64,000 nt of DNA from Methyloligella sp. (GCA_021604645.1 BQJJ01000004.1:62001-126000); one strand, 5' to 3'; positions 8,298 through 17,030 are shown, counted from the first letter of the stretch. Notes: a model not told the origin generated them from the letters alone. Translations and numbers: made by a program.

Positions 8298-8576
8298 TTA
8301 ACGGCTAATCAGGCTTTTTACTAAGCCAAGAACAACCATGGCAACACCGCCACCAACACCGCCACTTGCGATTTGCGTTAGAATTCCCTGAATGTCCATT
8401 GTGCCAGCTGCACCTAGTAATTCAGGTAGAAGTTGACTTGCTGCGCCGCCTCCTAAAATTCCTGCGATTGAATTACCTAATGTGCCAAGGCTAACATTTT
8501 TTAAAACGCCACCAGCTACGTTGCCGCCAACGGCGCCACCGATTAGATTGATTATAAGTGGTAAATAAGCTTCCAT
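8298..8576 (-). CDS. Small glycine-rich hydrophobic protein, unknown function
   Basis: A 92-residue protein dominated by Gly, Ala, Leu, Ile and Val. It starts MEAYLPLIINLIGGAVGGNVAGG; hydrophobic segments lie at about residues 5-22, 33-55 and 70-88. A second GNSIAGILGGG motif follows the first. The glycine spacing is like that of membrane glycine-zipper proteins, and similar small proteins are widespread and unnamed in alphaproteobacteria. The ribosome site GGGAGGG precedes the ATG. It is probably membrane-inserted; a role as pore or scaffold would be a guess. Confidence 0.7.
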   Translation of the reverse strand: MEAYLPLIINLIGGAVGGNVAGGVLKNVSLGTLGNSIAGILGGGAASQLLPELLGAAGTMDIQGILTQIASGGVGGGVAMVVLGLVKSLISR

Positions 8577-8842
8577 TATTCCCTCCCTTTGGAAATGCTA
8601 TGTGCGATCAATGATATAGGTATTTTTAATTTCTTGCACTAAAATTAGGCAGTTGTGATCCTATATGAGTTATATTTCATTAATCTGTATTTGTAATCTT
8701 TTGTTTTTGAATGTTTTTATTTGTTCCATGTTCTTTGGTATGGGATTAAATTTTCTTGGTGTTGTTTTTCATTACTGATATTTTTCAATGAGTGATATAG
8801 AGGTTTTTAGAGCTGATATTGATTTGAGTGATGGGGGGTAAA

Positions 8843-10246
8843 ATGCCGAATAGTTCGAATTTGGAAGCTGTGCTTGAAAGATTAGATCATGGGCGTGATG
8901 AGGCTTTAAAAAGATTGTTTTCCTTTATCGCTATTGAAAGCATTTCGACAGATCCGGCCTTTAAAGATAATTGTTTGTGTGCTGCTGAGCTTGCTTCTTC
9001 ATATTTGAAAGATGCCGGTTTTTCGAGTGAGGTTGCACCAACGACTGGTCATCCAATGGTTTTGGGGAAATACACCTCAAAACAAAATCCTAACGCGCCG
9101 CATATTCTTTTTTATGGTCATTATGATGTGCAACCGGTTGACCCCATTGAAGAATGGACACGGCCTCCTTTTCAAGCTGAGATTGTTGAGGACCCACTAA
9201 ACGGCCCTGTTATTCATGGGCGTGGCTCGTCTGATGATAAGGGGCAGTTGTTGACCTTTCTTGAGGCCGCTCGGGCTTGGTTTGAGGTGACGGGTGATAT
9301 TCCAATTAATATAACTGTGCTTTTAGAGGGGGAAGAAGAGTGTGGAAGCCCGTCTTTGGATGGGTTTTTGGCTGAACGAGGGCAAGATGTGAAAGCTGAT
9401 TTTGCTCTTATTTGCGATACGCTTCAGTGGGATAAAGATACACCTGCAATTACTTCGATGCTGCGTGGTTTGGCTGGATTTGAAATAAGCGTTGAAGGAC
9501 CAAACCGGGATTTGCATTCTGGGATGTATGGGGGGCCAGCACATAATCCGCTTCGTGCACTGTCGCAAGCAATCTCAGCTCTTTATGATGATGAGAACCG
9601 AGTGATGGTACCTGGTTTTTATGATGGGGTATCAGAACCAGATACTGAGATGTCTGCTCAATGGAAATCTCAGGGATTTGACGAAACTAAATTCTTAAAT
9701 GATATCGGTTTGAAAAAAGCGCATGGTGAGACGGGGTATCAATTGCTTGAACAATTATGGTGCCGCCCAACTGTTGAGATCAATGGTTTATGGGGGGGAT
9801 ATATTGGGCCTGGGCAGAAAACAGTTATTCCGTCTAAAGCTCATGCGAAGTTAACTTGCCGTCTTGTTGCGGGGCAAAATCCAGTGACAATAATTCAATC
9901 ATTGCAAGATTTTTTAAAAGCTCAGTTTGATGAAGATGTGAAGGTGACATTCAGCGAAGCTGATGGAGCGCCGGCCGTTGCTTTTGACCTTAGCAAACCA
10001 CAAATGTCTGTTGCTCGGTCAGCTCTTGAAGATGAGTTTGAAAAGCAGCCGGTTATGCTTGGCTGTGGCGGATCTATTCCGATTGTGGAAGCGTTTATGC
10101 AAAGATTAGAGATGGATTGTTTATTAGTGGGCTATGGCCTGAATGATGACTGTATCCATGCACCAGATGAGAAATACAATCTTTCCAGCTTTCAAAAGGG
10201 GACAAGAAGTTTTGCCCGTATGATTGATGGCTTCTCTTCTATGTGA
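8843..10246 (+). CDS. M20-family dipeptidase (metallopeptidase)
   Basis: A 467-residue zinc peptidase of the M20 family, CNDP/PM20D-like subgroup, which hydrolyses dipeptides or related amides in the cytoplasm. Seen directly: the first zinc-ligand region LFYGHYDVQPVDP, the bridging aspartate in GRGSSDDKGQ, the catalytic EGEEECGSP, the dimerisation-domain segment NRDLHSGMYGGP, and a late GCGGSIPIVE with a final zinc-ligand histidine in CIHAPDEKYN. GTG 8828 and ATG 8831 are in frame upstream, but the ATG at 8843 has a GGGGGG ribosome site at the right distance, so I start there. Confidence 0.93.
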   Translation: MPNSSNLEAVLERLDHGRDEALKRLFSFIAIESISTDPAFKDNCLCAAELASSYLKDAGFSSEVAPTTGHPMVLGKYTSKQNPNAPHILFYGHYDVQPVDPIEEWTRPPFQAEIVEDPLNGPVIHGRGSSDDKGQLLTFLEAARAWFEVTGDIPINITVLLEGEEECGSPSLDGFLAERGQDVKADFALICDTLQWDKDTPAITSMLRGLAGFEISVEGPNRDLHSGMYGGPAHNPLRALSQAISALYDDENRVMVPGFYDGVSEPDTEMSAQWKSQGFDETKFLNDIGLKKAHGETGYQLLEQLWCRPTVEINGLWGGYIGPGQKTVIPSKAHAKLTCRLVAGQNPVTIIQSLQDFLKAQFDEDVKVTFSEADGAPAVAFDLSKPQMSVARSALEDEFEKQPVMLGCGGSIPIVEAFMQRLEMDCLLVGYGLNDDCIHAPDEKYNLSSFQKGTRSFARMIDGFSSM

Positions 10247-10448
10247 CGTTTATTAAAGTAAAAACATTTGATTACAGCCCTACTTTAGAGTGATTTCTTC
10301 ACGTAAATAGCCTGTTTTTAATAAAATATCATAATTTTTCAGAAAAATTCGGTGCTTTGCTTGTAGACGTAGTTGTTGATTTGTGTAGGATGCGCCAAAT
10401 TCATGATCTAAGTGTCATGGCTTATGTATAAAGAAAAGGACTTCAGAT

Positions 10449-11261
10449 ATGACCGCTGTTCAAAATCTTTTAGCGGGGAAGCGCGGCTTGGTTATGGGCG
10501 TTGCTAATAATCGCTCAATTGCTTGGGGCATCTCTAAAGCTGCACGGGAACAAGGTGCAGAACTTGCTTTTACATATCAGGGTGATGCGTTGAAGAAACG
10601 CGTTGAGCCACTGGCTGAGAGTCTTGGGTCTAACCTTGTTTTGCCATGTGATGTAACAGATGAAGCGTCGATTGATGCGACTTTTGATGCATTGAAAGAG
10701 GCATGGGGTACGATTGATTTTGTTGTTCATGCTGTTGCCTTTTCAGATAAAAATGAACTTGATGGCCGTTATGTTGATACGAGCCCTGAGAATTTCCAAA
10801 ACTCATTGAACATTTCTTGTTATTCTTTCACAGCTGTTGCGCAGCGGGCTGAAAAAATGATGAATGAAGGTGGTTCGTTACTGACACTAACTTATTACGG
10901 CGCTGAAAAAGTGATGCCTCACTATAATGTCATGGGTGTTGCTAAGGCGGCCTTAGAGGCCAGTGTTCGTTATTTGGCTGCTGATTTAGGTAAAGATGGT
11001 ATTCGGGTTAACGGTGTTTCTGCTGGGCCAATTAAAACGTTGGCAGCTGCTGGAATTAGTGATTTCCGCTATATTTTGAAGTGGAATGAATATAATTCAC
11101 CGCTTCGCCGGACTGTGACTATTGAAGATGTTGGAAATGCTAGCGTTTACCTTTTGTCTGATTTTAGCAGAGGTGTAACCGGTGAGATACATCATGTTGA
11201 CAGTGGATATCATATAGTGGGCATGAAAAATGAAGATGCACCTGATATTTCAGTGAGCTAA
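10449..11261 (+). CDS. fabI: Enoyl-[acyl-carrier-protein] reductase (NADH), FabI
   Basis: A 270-residue short-chain dehydrogenase that carries out the last reduction in each fatty-acid elongation cycle. Seen directly: the FabI-type nucleotide-binding start GKRGLVMGVANNRSIAWGI, the DVTDEASID strand, and the active-site region YYGAEKVMPHYNVMGVAKAA carrying the catalytic tyrosines and lysine (Y-x6-K). In rhizobia fabI is followed by a phosphoglycerate-mutase-like gene and aroC, the same order as here apart from one inserted lipoprotein gene. AAGGAC lies before the ATG, and a terminator follows. Confidence 0.97.
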   Translation: MTAVQNLLAGKRGLVMGVANNRSIAWGISKAAREQGAELAFTYQGDALKKRVEPLAESLGSNLVLPCDVTDEASIDATFDALKEAWGTIDFVVHAVAFSDKNELDGRYVDTSPENFQNSLNISCYSFTAVAQRAEKMMNEGGSLLTLTYYGAEKVMPHYNVMGVAKAALEASVRYLAADLGKDGIRVNGVSAGPIKTLAAAGISDFRYILKWNEYNSPLRRTVTIEDVGNASVYLLSDFSRGVTGEIHHVDSGYHIVGMKNEDAPDISVS

Positions 11262-11266
11262 TAGGG

Positions 11267-11311
11267 GAGCCTTGTTAAAGAGATAACTTTTTAACAGGCT
11301 CGGCTTTTTAA
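11267..11311 (+). terminator. Terminator after fabI
   Basis: GAGCC-TTGTTAAA (11267-11279) pairs with TTTAACAGGCTC (11290-11301) with one bulged T, followed by GGCTTTTTAAA. Ends the fabI transcript. Confidence 0.75.
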
Positions 11312-11520
11312 AGTTTAAAAACATGTTATTAAGCCCTTTTCCGGATATATTGAGTGCTTTCAATATTATAAGATTGTTTTGTCGATGATTCTTATTTCAT
11401 AGAATTCTTAGTTTTTAGAATTCTTAAGTACATTGATTTTTGCTGAGTTTTGTCTTTGTTGCTTTTGTTTGAAAGACGAACTTATTAGAAAGACAAAATT
11501 TTGTGGGATTGGGCGTTATC

Positions 11521-11958
11521 ATGTCTGTTTTGAAACTTGTTTCTATTAAAAACTTTTTAGCTTTTGTGGTGATTTCTTCACTGAGTGTTTTTGTAGCTGG
11601 CTGTGCTGGTGGCAATCAAGGGCCTCTTAATGTGGATAGTCTTGGTGCAACGGGGGGCATTTCTTCTAAAGTCCTGCGCCGCGGTCAATCAGTTGAAATT
11701 GGCAAGTTTCTGCACTGGAATGGGAATTGCTGGGCGCAAACTATTCCTGGTGTTAAGATTGTGAAACGTCCGAAATATGGCTCTGTTTCTGTGAGTAAGC
11801 GGAATATGATGATCCCTTCAACTGAATGTAAGGGAATTCCGATTAAGGGCACGAAAATGGTTTACCGTGCTCGGCGCAGAGGAAATGATCAATTTTCTTA
11901 TCGTGTGACATCTGGTCCACGAGCTGGTGTCCATACTGTTAATATAACAGTTAAATAA
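11521..11958 (+). CDS. Putative lipoprotein of unknown function
   Basis: A 145-residue protein with a lipoprotein signal peptide: a basic start, a hydrophobic stretch to about residue 27, then the lipobox VAGC followed by AGG. The remainder has an Ig-like, cadherin-repeat flavour: VPRPKYGSV-type strands and the closing GNDQFSYRV...VNITVK, which resembles the G-x-D-x-F-x-Y-x-V signature of bacterial Big/VCBS-type beta domains. Three cysteines follow the lipid cysteine region (NCWAQ, ECKG). ATG at 11521 is chosen over an upstream GTG at 11503 because it gives a normal signal peptide. It is probably anchored in the outer or inner membrane facing the periplasm. Confidence 0.7.
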   Translation: MSVLKLVSIKNFLAFVVISSLSVFVAGCAGGNQGPLNVDSLGATGGISSKVLRRGQSVEIGKFLHWNGNCWAQTIPGVKIVKRPKYGSVSVSKRNMMIPSTECKGIPIKGTKMVYRARRRGNDQFSYRVTSGPRAGVHTVNITVK

Positions 11959-11966
11959 ACGTCTTT

Positions 11967-12623
11967 ATGTCATCTCTCATTGATGAAAAACCTGGTTTTA
12001 TATCTCACTCCATGCCTAAGCTTTATTTGTTCAGGCATGGAGAAACTGATTGGAATGTTCAGAAACGGTTGCAAGGCCGCACTGATACTTCGTTAAATGA
12101 TGTTGGGCGGGGCCAAGCTAGCAGGCATGGTCTTGAATTGAAGGCTGAGCTAACTCGAATTTTAAAAAACTCTCCTTTAAAAAACTCAGATTTAAATGAT
12201 TGGTATTTTGTTTCGAGCCCTTTGAAGCGCTGTAAAGAGACAATGGAGATACTTCTTCATGCTCTTGGGTTTCCTTATCACTCCTATGACACTGATCAAC
12301 GATTGCTTGAAATTAGTTTTGGTGAGTGGGAAGGAAAGAGTTGGACTGAACTGCGCGCAGAAACACCGGATTTGGTTCAAGCGCGGTTTGATAATCCTTG
12401 GGATGTTTGTGGTCCTCAAGGAGAGACTTATACAGAATTAAAGTCTCGTGTCTTTAATTGGTATGAGAGTTTACCTTCCAAAACCATTGCTGTTACTCAT
12501 TCGGGTCCATCGCGCATTATTCGTGATTGTGTTAGTCCAGTTAAAAGAGATGAAATCTTAACTCTGACAAGCCCGCAAGATAAATTTTTGACTATTACTG
12601 ATAATCGTTACGACTGGATTTGA
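11967..12623 (+). CDS. Histidine phosphatase family protein (phosphoglycerate-mutase-like)
   Basis: A 218-residue branch-1 histidine phosphatase. The phospho-accepting motif RHGETDWN lies at about residues 23-30, with QGRTDTSLND after it, the SSPLKRCKET segment, the acidic catalytic region LLEISFGEWEG, and the second histidine in AVTHSGPSRII. Family members hydrolyse diverse phosphomonoesters, so the substrate cannot be told. An ATG at 12012 (MPKLYLFRHG) matches the usual family start better; neither start has a clear ribosome site. It starts eight bases after the lipoprotein gene and is followed by aroC, an order known from rhizobia. Confidence 0.88.
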   Translation: MSSLIDEKPGFISHSMPKLYLFRHGETDWNVQKRLQGRTDTSLNDVGRGQASRHGLELKAELTRILKNSPLKNSDLNDWYFVSSPLKRCKETMEILLHALGFPYHSYDTDQRLLEISFGEWEGKSWTELRAETPDLVQARFDNPWDVCGPQGETYTELKSRVFNWYESLPSKTIAVTHSGPSRIIRDCVSPVKRDEILTLTSPQDKFLTITDNRYDWI

Positions 12624-12770
12624 GTTTTTTTGTTTCTTCTATAAACCAATATTCTAGACTTGCTATGAATTGAAAATTGACCTTGTTTCATTTCGTTTCT
12701 ATAACTAGGCTCTGAACTCAATTGGGCCCTTAGGTATTTTAGGGTTCCCTAAATGTTACGTTTTTAATCT

Positions 12771-12788
12771 GGCTGTTCAGCCTTTTTT
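12771..12788 (+). terminator. Terminator-like hairpin immediately before aroC
   Basis: GGCT-GTTC-AGCC followed by six T residues ends only 16 bases before the aroC ATG at 12805. A second small inverted repeat (TTTAGGG/CCCTAAA, 12738-12753) lies just upstream. There is no room for a promoter between this hairpin and the gene, so it may act as an attenuator, or it terminates the phosphatase transcript with partial read-through. Confidence 0.5.
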
Positions 12789-12804
12789 CGACTTGGATCT
12801 TTTT

Positions 12805-13887
12805 ATGTCTCATAACAGTTTTGGTCATCTTTTTCGAATTACGACATGGGGAGAATCCCATGGGCCGGCAATCGGTTGTGTGGTTGATGGGTGTCCGTCT
12901 AATATTCCAATTACGGCTGAAGAGTTACAGGTTTTTCTGGATAAAAGGAAGCCTGGACAATCTCGTTTTACAACTCAGCGCCGCGAGCCTGATGAAGTGA
13001 AGATCCTTTCTGGTGTGTTTGAAAATGAACAAGGTGATCTGGTGACGACAGGCACGCCAATTTCTTTAATAATTGAGAATACGGATCAGCGCTCGAAAGA
13101 CTATGGGGACATTAAAGATAAATACCGCCCGGGCCATGCTGATTATACTTATATCGAGAAATATGGCATTCGTGATTATCGGGGCGGTGGGCGCTCTAGT
13201 GCACGTGAAACAGCGATGCGTGTGGCAGCTGGTGGTCTTGCTCGCAAGGTTGTACCTGGCATGATTGTGCGCGGCGCTATGGTGCAAATGGGGCCGCATA
13301 AAATTAACCGTGATAATTGGGACTGGGCCGAGGTGAATAACAATCCGTTCTTTGCACCTGATAAAGAAATCGTGGATGTTTGGGCGGACTATTTAGATGG
13401 TTTGCGCAAAAGCGGATCATCGATTGGTGCGGTGGTTGAGGTTGTGGCGGATCATGTGCCCGTGGGATTAGGAGCGCCGATTTACGCAAAGCTTGATCAG
13501 GATATTGCGAGTGCGATGATGAGCATCAATGCTGTGAAGGGCGTTGAGATTGGCGCTGGGTTTGGCTCAGCTGAGCTAACCGGCGAGGAGAATGCTGATG
13601 AGCTTCGCATGGGGAATAGTGGTGTTGAATTTTCTTCAAATCATGCTGGCGGTGTTTTAGGTGGGATTTCTAGCGGGCAGCCTGTTGTTGCCCGTTTTGC
13701 AGTGAAGCCGACCTCTTCTATTTTAACACCGAGGAAATCGATCGATCGCTCAGGCCAAAATGTAGAAGTTTCAACTAAGGGGCGCCATGACCCTTGTGTT
13801 GGCATTCGCGCCGTGCCCGTAGGCGAAGCTATGATGGCGTTGGTTTTGGCAGATCATTATCTGATGCATCGCGGTCAACAGGGGTAG
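12805..13887 (+). CDS. aroC: Chorismate synthase
   Basis: A 360-residue enzyme that makes chorismate from 5-enolpyruvylshikimate-3-phosphate using reduced FMN; last step of the shikimate pathway. Seen directly: the family N-terminus [22 protein letters not shown]-like [21 protein letters not shown], the [15 protein letters not shown] segment, and the C-terminal [17 protein letters not shown]. The length is normal. A TTG at 12793 would add four residues, but the ATG at 12805 gives the expected [10 protein letters not shown] start. The gene may be controlled by the hairpin directly in front of it. Confidence 0.97.
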   Translation: MSHNSFGHLFRITTWGESHGPAIGCVVDGCPSNIPITAEELQVFLDKRKPGQSRFTTQRREPDEVKILSGVFENEQGDLVTTGTPISLIIENTDQRSKDYGDIKDKYRPGHADYTYIEKYGIRDYRGGGRSSARETAMRVAAGGLARKVVPGMIVRGAMVQMGPHKINRDNWDWAEVNNNPFFAPDKEIVDVWADYLDGLRKSGSSIGAVVEVVADHVPVGLGAPIYAKLDQDIASAMMSINAVKGVEIGAGFGSAELTGEENADELRMGNSGVEFSSNHAGGVLGGISSGQPVVARFAVKPTSSILTPRKSIDRSGQNVEVSTKGRHDPCVGIRAVPVGEAMMALVLADHYLMHRGQQG

Positions 13888-13896
13888 TTATTTTAT

Positions 13897-14574
13897 TTAA
13901 GCTAATTCCTGTGAAATGATTAATTGAGATAAGTAGGATTTTTTATTTTTCAGGAATTGTTGTAAGTTAACAGGGTAACTTTTACTTACAGCTACATCTA
14001 CTGAAGGCTGTTTTTTGAGCTCTTTTCGCCATTTTCGAGTTCTAGGTTTATCCTCCCAAAGCGCAATTTCTTTGACGTCATCTAAATTGTTAAAATATCT
14101 AAAGACAGGTGCGAAACATGCGTCAACGAGAGAAAAATTTTCTCCATTAAAATATGGCGTATTGCTAAGATTCTTTTCCAGATGATTAAAATTTGTGTTT
14201 AGCTTTTTTAATTTTTCTTCGAACTCTGTTTTATTTGGAGCGCTGTATAGTGCAGCAATATTATTTAAGAGAACCGAACTGAATTCTATCCATGATCTAT
14301 TGTTTGCACGTTCAAGGGGAGCCGTTGGATGAAGAGGATTGGGCTGCGTTTCTTCTAGATATTCTAAAATCACAACAGATTCGAAAATGCTAACTTCATT
14401 AATTTTTAAAATTGGCGTTTTACCTAGTGGTGACATTTGTAAAAACCAGTTTGGTTTTTTTGTTAGGTCTATATCAATTCTTTCAAATATTATATTTTTT
14501 TCAGTTAGAGCGATTATCGCTCGCTGTACATAAGGACATAAATGGTGACTGATAAGTGTGAGAGCATGAGACAT
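13897..14574 (-). CDS. Glutathione S-transferase family protein
   Basis: A 225-residue cytosolic-type GST with an N-terminal thioredoxin fold and a C-terminal helical domain. The start LTLISHHLCPYVQRAIIAL carries CPYV, the position of the catalytic cysteine in omega/beta-like GSTs; SPLGKTPIL holds the cis-proline and FESVVILEYLEE the glutathione-binding Glu-Ser pair. It may conjugate glutathione to an electrophile or reduce a disulfide. It is transcribed divergently from a MarR-type regulator, with a large inverted repeat in the 100-base gap, so MarR control in response to a reactive or toxic compound is likely. Confidence 0.88.
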   Translation of the reverse strand: MSHALTLISHHLCPYVQRAIIALTEKNIIFERIDIDLTKKPNWFLQMSPLGKTPILKINEVSIFESVVILEYLEETQPNPLHPTAPLERANNRSWIEFSSVLLNNIAALYSAPNKTEFEEKLKKLNTNFNHLEKNLSNTPYFNGENFSLVDACFAPVFRYFNNLDDVKEIALWEDKPRTRKWRKELKKQPSVDVAVSKSYPVNLQQFLKNKKSYLSQLIISQELA

Positions 14575-14612
14575 TTTTTTTCCCTAAGGTGAAAGTTTGA
14601 TTTTTCAGGAAT

Positions 14613-14659
14613 ATACATGCAGATGCATTTAAATGTCAATTGCATGCATTTGCATGTAT
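14613..14659. promoter_or_regulatory. Probable MarR operator between GST and marR-type genes
   Basis: ATACATGCAGATGCAT (14613-14628) and ATGCATTTGCATGTAT (14644-14659) form a 16-base inverted repeat with one mismatch. Each arm is itself close to a TGCAT-n-TGCA palindrome, giving two operator-like sites 31 bases apart (about three helical turns). The repeat sits between the divergent starts, so one dimeric repressor could silence both genes. Confidence 0.7.
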
Positions 14660-14674
14660 GTGTAGAGTTGTCGA

Positions 14675-15112
14675 ATGACAGATTTAAATGATGAAATTTA
14701 TGAAGCCGCATGGGTTAGTTTAGCTCGAGGACACCAGGGTGTTTTAGGAAGGATTGAAACAGCATTACAATCAGCTGATTTACCACCTTTAAGCTGGTAC
14801 GATGTTCTTTTAGAATTAAGTCGATCTCGGGAGACGGGGGTGCGTGCTTTTGAACTGGAGAGCAGGTTGCTTTTACCTCAATATGGATTATCTCGTTTAT
14901 TAGATCGGATCGAAAAGGCTGGTTATATCGAGAGGCGCGTTTGTGAAGATGATCGTCGTGGGAAACTTTTGTTTATAACCCAGTCTGGTGAGGACATTCG
15001 ACAAAGAATGTGGCCAATTTACCAAAAAGCCATTTTGGATATTCTTGGAAAAAAACTATCTAAAAAAGAGGCTGAGCAATTTGTTCTAACTCTTTCTAAG
15101 CTTAGAGTTTAG
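14675..15112 (+). CDS. MarR-family transcriptional regulator
   Basis: A 145-residue winged-helix regulator. The central LLLPQYGLSRLLDRIEKAG is the recognition helix region and YIERRVCEDDRRGKLLFIT is the wing with the family's conserved D-x-R-G. N- and C-terminal helices would form the dimer interface. Start ATG at 14675. Its divergent neighbour is the GST gene, and the intergenic inverted repeat at 14613-14659 is the obvious binding site, so autoregulation together with control of the GST is likely. Ligand unknown. Confidence 0.9.
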   Translation: MTDLNDEIYEAAWVSLARGHQGVLGRIETALQSADLPPLSWYDVLLELSRSRETGVRAFELESRLLLPQYGLSRLLDRIEKAGYIERRVCEDDRRGKLLFITQSGEDIRQRMWPIYQKAILDILGKKLSKKEAEQFVLTLSKLRV

Positions 15113-15231
15113 AGATGATTTCTTTTATGGAATGATTTTCTTTTCAAATTGGTTGATTAGCTGGTTGTGCTTGTTGGCCGAATTGGTGTATTGATGAAAA
15201 TATAAATACTTAAAAACCAAGAGGTTATTCA

Positions 15232-15969
15232 ATGCCGCTTTATGATAAAATTCTTATTCTTACTGGTGCTGGGCTTTCAGCTGAGTCTGGGCTGGGGACT
15301 TTTAGGGAAGAGAATGGTATTTGGAGCAAGTATAATTTTGAAGAAGTTGCAACGCCAGAGGGCTATGCAGCTGATCCAAAGCGCTGTTTAGATTTTTATA
15401 ATATGCGCCGTGATTTGCATCATAAGGCGACACCGAATACAGCCCATAAAGCGCTTGCTCGGTTAGAAGCTGAGTATCCTGGAGAAGTTGTGATTGTGAC
15501 GCAGAATATTGACAGTTTGCATGAGGCGGCTGGATCACACCGGATTATTCATATGCACGGGCAGATTGACCGTGTGAAATGTAATGATTGTGGCACGACC
15601 TATGACTACCCTTATGGAACCATTGAAGTGAACTCTATTTGTCCATCATGTAATGTGCAGGGGCAACAACGACCTGATGTTGTTTGGTTTGGTGAGATGC
15701 CATATGATTTGGATGAAATTCAAAAAGAGATTGATAGTTGCTTTCTCTTCATTTCAATTGGAACGTCAGGTTCCGTATATCCGGCGGCTGGGTTTGTGAA
15801 CATGGCGAGAAAAGCCGGTGCTCATACTGTTGAATTGAACTTAGAGCCATCAGACGGGGCTGTGCAGTTTCATGAAGCGCATCAAGGAAAAGCAACTGAG
15901 ATTGTACCGCGCTATGTTGATAAGCTGATGCATGAAGCAGCGATCGCACAGAAGAAAGTTGTGCGGTAG
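15232..15969 (+). CDS. cobB: NAD-dependent protein deacylase, sirtuin (CobB-like)
   Basis: A 245-residue Sir2 enzyme that removes acyl groups from lysines using NAD. Seen directly: GAGLSAESGLGTFR (residues 12-25, NAD-binding), QNID (91-94), HMHG with catalytic His109, and a zinc ribbon with Cys117, Cys120, Cys137 and Cys140. The motif YNMRR at about residues 56-60 matches the Tyr/Arg pair of class III (SIRT5-like) sirtuins that remove succinyl or malonyl groups. GAGG lies before the ATG. A repeat (copy C) follows the stop codon by 11 bases. Confidence 0.95.
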   Translation: MPLYDKILILTGAGLSAESGLGTFREENGIWSKYNFEEVATPEGYAADPKRCLDFYNMRRDLHHKATPNTAHKALARLEAEYPGEVVIVTQNIDSLHEAAGSHRIIHMHGQIDRVKCNDCGTTYDYPYGTIEVNSICPSCNVQGQQRPDVVWFGEMPYDLDEIQKEIDSCFLFISIGTSGSVYPAAGFVNMARKAGAHTVELNLEPSDGAVQFHEAHQGKATEIVPRYVDKLMHEAAIAQKKVVR

Positions 15970-15980
15970 GTTTTATCTTT

Positions 15981-16077
15981 TTTCTCTTACGGCTATTGCT
16001 TTTTAGTGGCGCTTTAGGTTGCCCACAAAGCATCCGTATTTTTAATTGTGCTTCAGATGCCCACAAAGCATCCGCAC
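15981..16077 (+). repeat. Structured intergenic repeat, copy C (5' box plus two short hairpin modules)
   Basis: TTTCTCTTACGGCTATTGC leads into TTTTTAGTGGCGC, then an imperfect short module (16008-16036, GGTTGC/GCATCC arms) and a well-paired second one (16048-16077: outer stem GTGC/GCAC, bulge TTCA, inner stem GATGC/GCATC, loop CCACAAA). It lies between convergent cobB and the HxlR-type gene and ends at that gene's stop codon. Confidence 0.75.
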
Positions 16078-16518
16078 TTAATAAAGATGCTCTTCTTCCC
16101 ATTTTTGGATTTTGTCCTGGATGAGGGCTTTGAATTTTTCCGGGTTTTTCTCGAGTAATTTTTTCTTCTCAGCTGGGATATCAAGTCGCTCGCTTAGGTG
16201 ACTGTTTGCCCATAAGACAATTTCCATCATGAGATGAATTAAGTCTTTGCCAACCGGTGTTAGATAGTAAAGTTTTCTGCGTTTGCTATCTGGGTGGGGG
16301 ATGGAGGCTATGACGCCTTCGCATTCGAGTTTCTTTAAGCGGTCAGACAAAATGCTACTTGAAATTTGCTCTTCTGTTTTCAGCATATCTTTATATTCAT
16401 GCACATCTAAAAACATCAAATTACGAATGACCAATAGGGTCCAGTGATCGCCGAGAATATCTAGTGAGCAGGCTATGGGGCAGCCGGTTCTGTTTTTATG
16501 TTCAATTTTAGAAACCAT
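16078..16518 (-). CDS. HxlR-family transcriptional regulator
   Basis: A 146-residue winged-helix regulator of the HxlR (DUF24) type: CPIACSLDILGDHWTLLVIRNLMF at the start carries the family's usual cysteine and the W-x-L-L-V-I-R-x-L motif, followed by ISSSILSDRLKKLECEGVI (recognition helix) and LYYLTPVGKDL (wing). The frame extends further upstream, but the ATG at 16518 gives the standard N-terminus. It is divergent from a two-gene operon (membrane protein and DHFR-like protein). The Cys near the N-terminus could sense electrophiles or oxidants, as in some family members. Confidence 0.88.
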   Translation of the reverse strand: MVSKIEHKNRTGCPIACSLDILGDHWTLLVIRNLMFLDVHEYKDMLKTEEQISSSILSDRLKKLECEGVIASIPHPDSKRRKLYYLTPVGKDLIHLMMEIVLWANSHLSERLDIPAEKKKLLEKNPEKFKALIQDKIQKWEEEHLY

Positions 16519-16530
16519 GAAACACTTGCA

Positions 16531-16570
16531 TAATAGAATTATTATTGATATCACTTTTATTATAGAATTA
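16531..16570. promoter_or_regulatory. AT-rich direct repeats in HxlR divergent promoter
   Basis: ATAGAATTA occurs at 16533-16541 and again at 16562-16570, 29 bases apart (close to three turns), each within a TAATA/TTATA context. This suggests paired binding sites for the adjacent regulator, covering both divergent promoters. Confidence 0.4.
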
Positions 16571-16625
16571 ATTCCCAACTCTGCAAGCTTTGCAATTTTT
16601 AAGTTGGTAAATAGGTAAAAAGACA

Positions 16626-17030
16626 ATGAAGAAACTTGGACTGTTTGTTGCCGCATATTTTGTGATCACTATGGCCTGGGCTTATCCTTGGCATATGGTG
16701 TTTTTTCATGATCTTTATGTGCAATGGGGCGCGTTTCAGCGCGCTGAACCGATTATGCCGCTTGGGGTTGCTGCAATTTTGGTGCAAGGCATTGTTATTG
16801 GCTTTCTTTATTCAAAGCACGATATTGAGAGACGCAAAACATTTTTTGATGGTGTGAAGTTTACGCTTATTATTGGTTTGATGACTTATACGGCGATGGG
16901 ATTTGCAACGGCTGCGAAATTTAAAATAGAGCCTGTATCGGATTTTCTGATTTATCATACAATTTTTCAGGTTGTGCAATTTATTCTGGCGGGTGCGGCC
17001 TTGGGATTGATTTATCGGGAGCGAATTTAA
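16626..17030 (+). CDS. Small four-helix membrane protein, unknown function
   Basis: A 134-residue inner-membrane protein with four predicted helices (about residues 3-20, 45-62, 75-95 and 108-128). Conserved-looking polar residues sit in the first loop (AYPWHMVFFHDLY) and before helix 4 (YHTIFQ). I do not recognise a named family with confidence. Its stop codon directly abuts the ATG of the next gene, so the two are co-transcribed under the divergent HxlR regulator. Confidence 0.8.
   Translation: MKKLGLFVAAYFVITMAWAYPWHMVFFHDLYVQWGAFQRAEPIMPLGVAAILVQGIVIGFLYSKHDIERRKTFFDGVKFTLIIGLMTYTAMGFATAAKFKIEPVSDFLIYHTIFQVVQFILAGAALGLIYRERI

Noticed and set aside
8298-8576. Glycine-rich protein as the type I secretion substrate
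   Set aside because: It has membrane-like hydrophobic segments, no GGxGxD calcium repeats, and is 4 kb away from the exporter.
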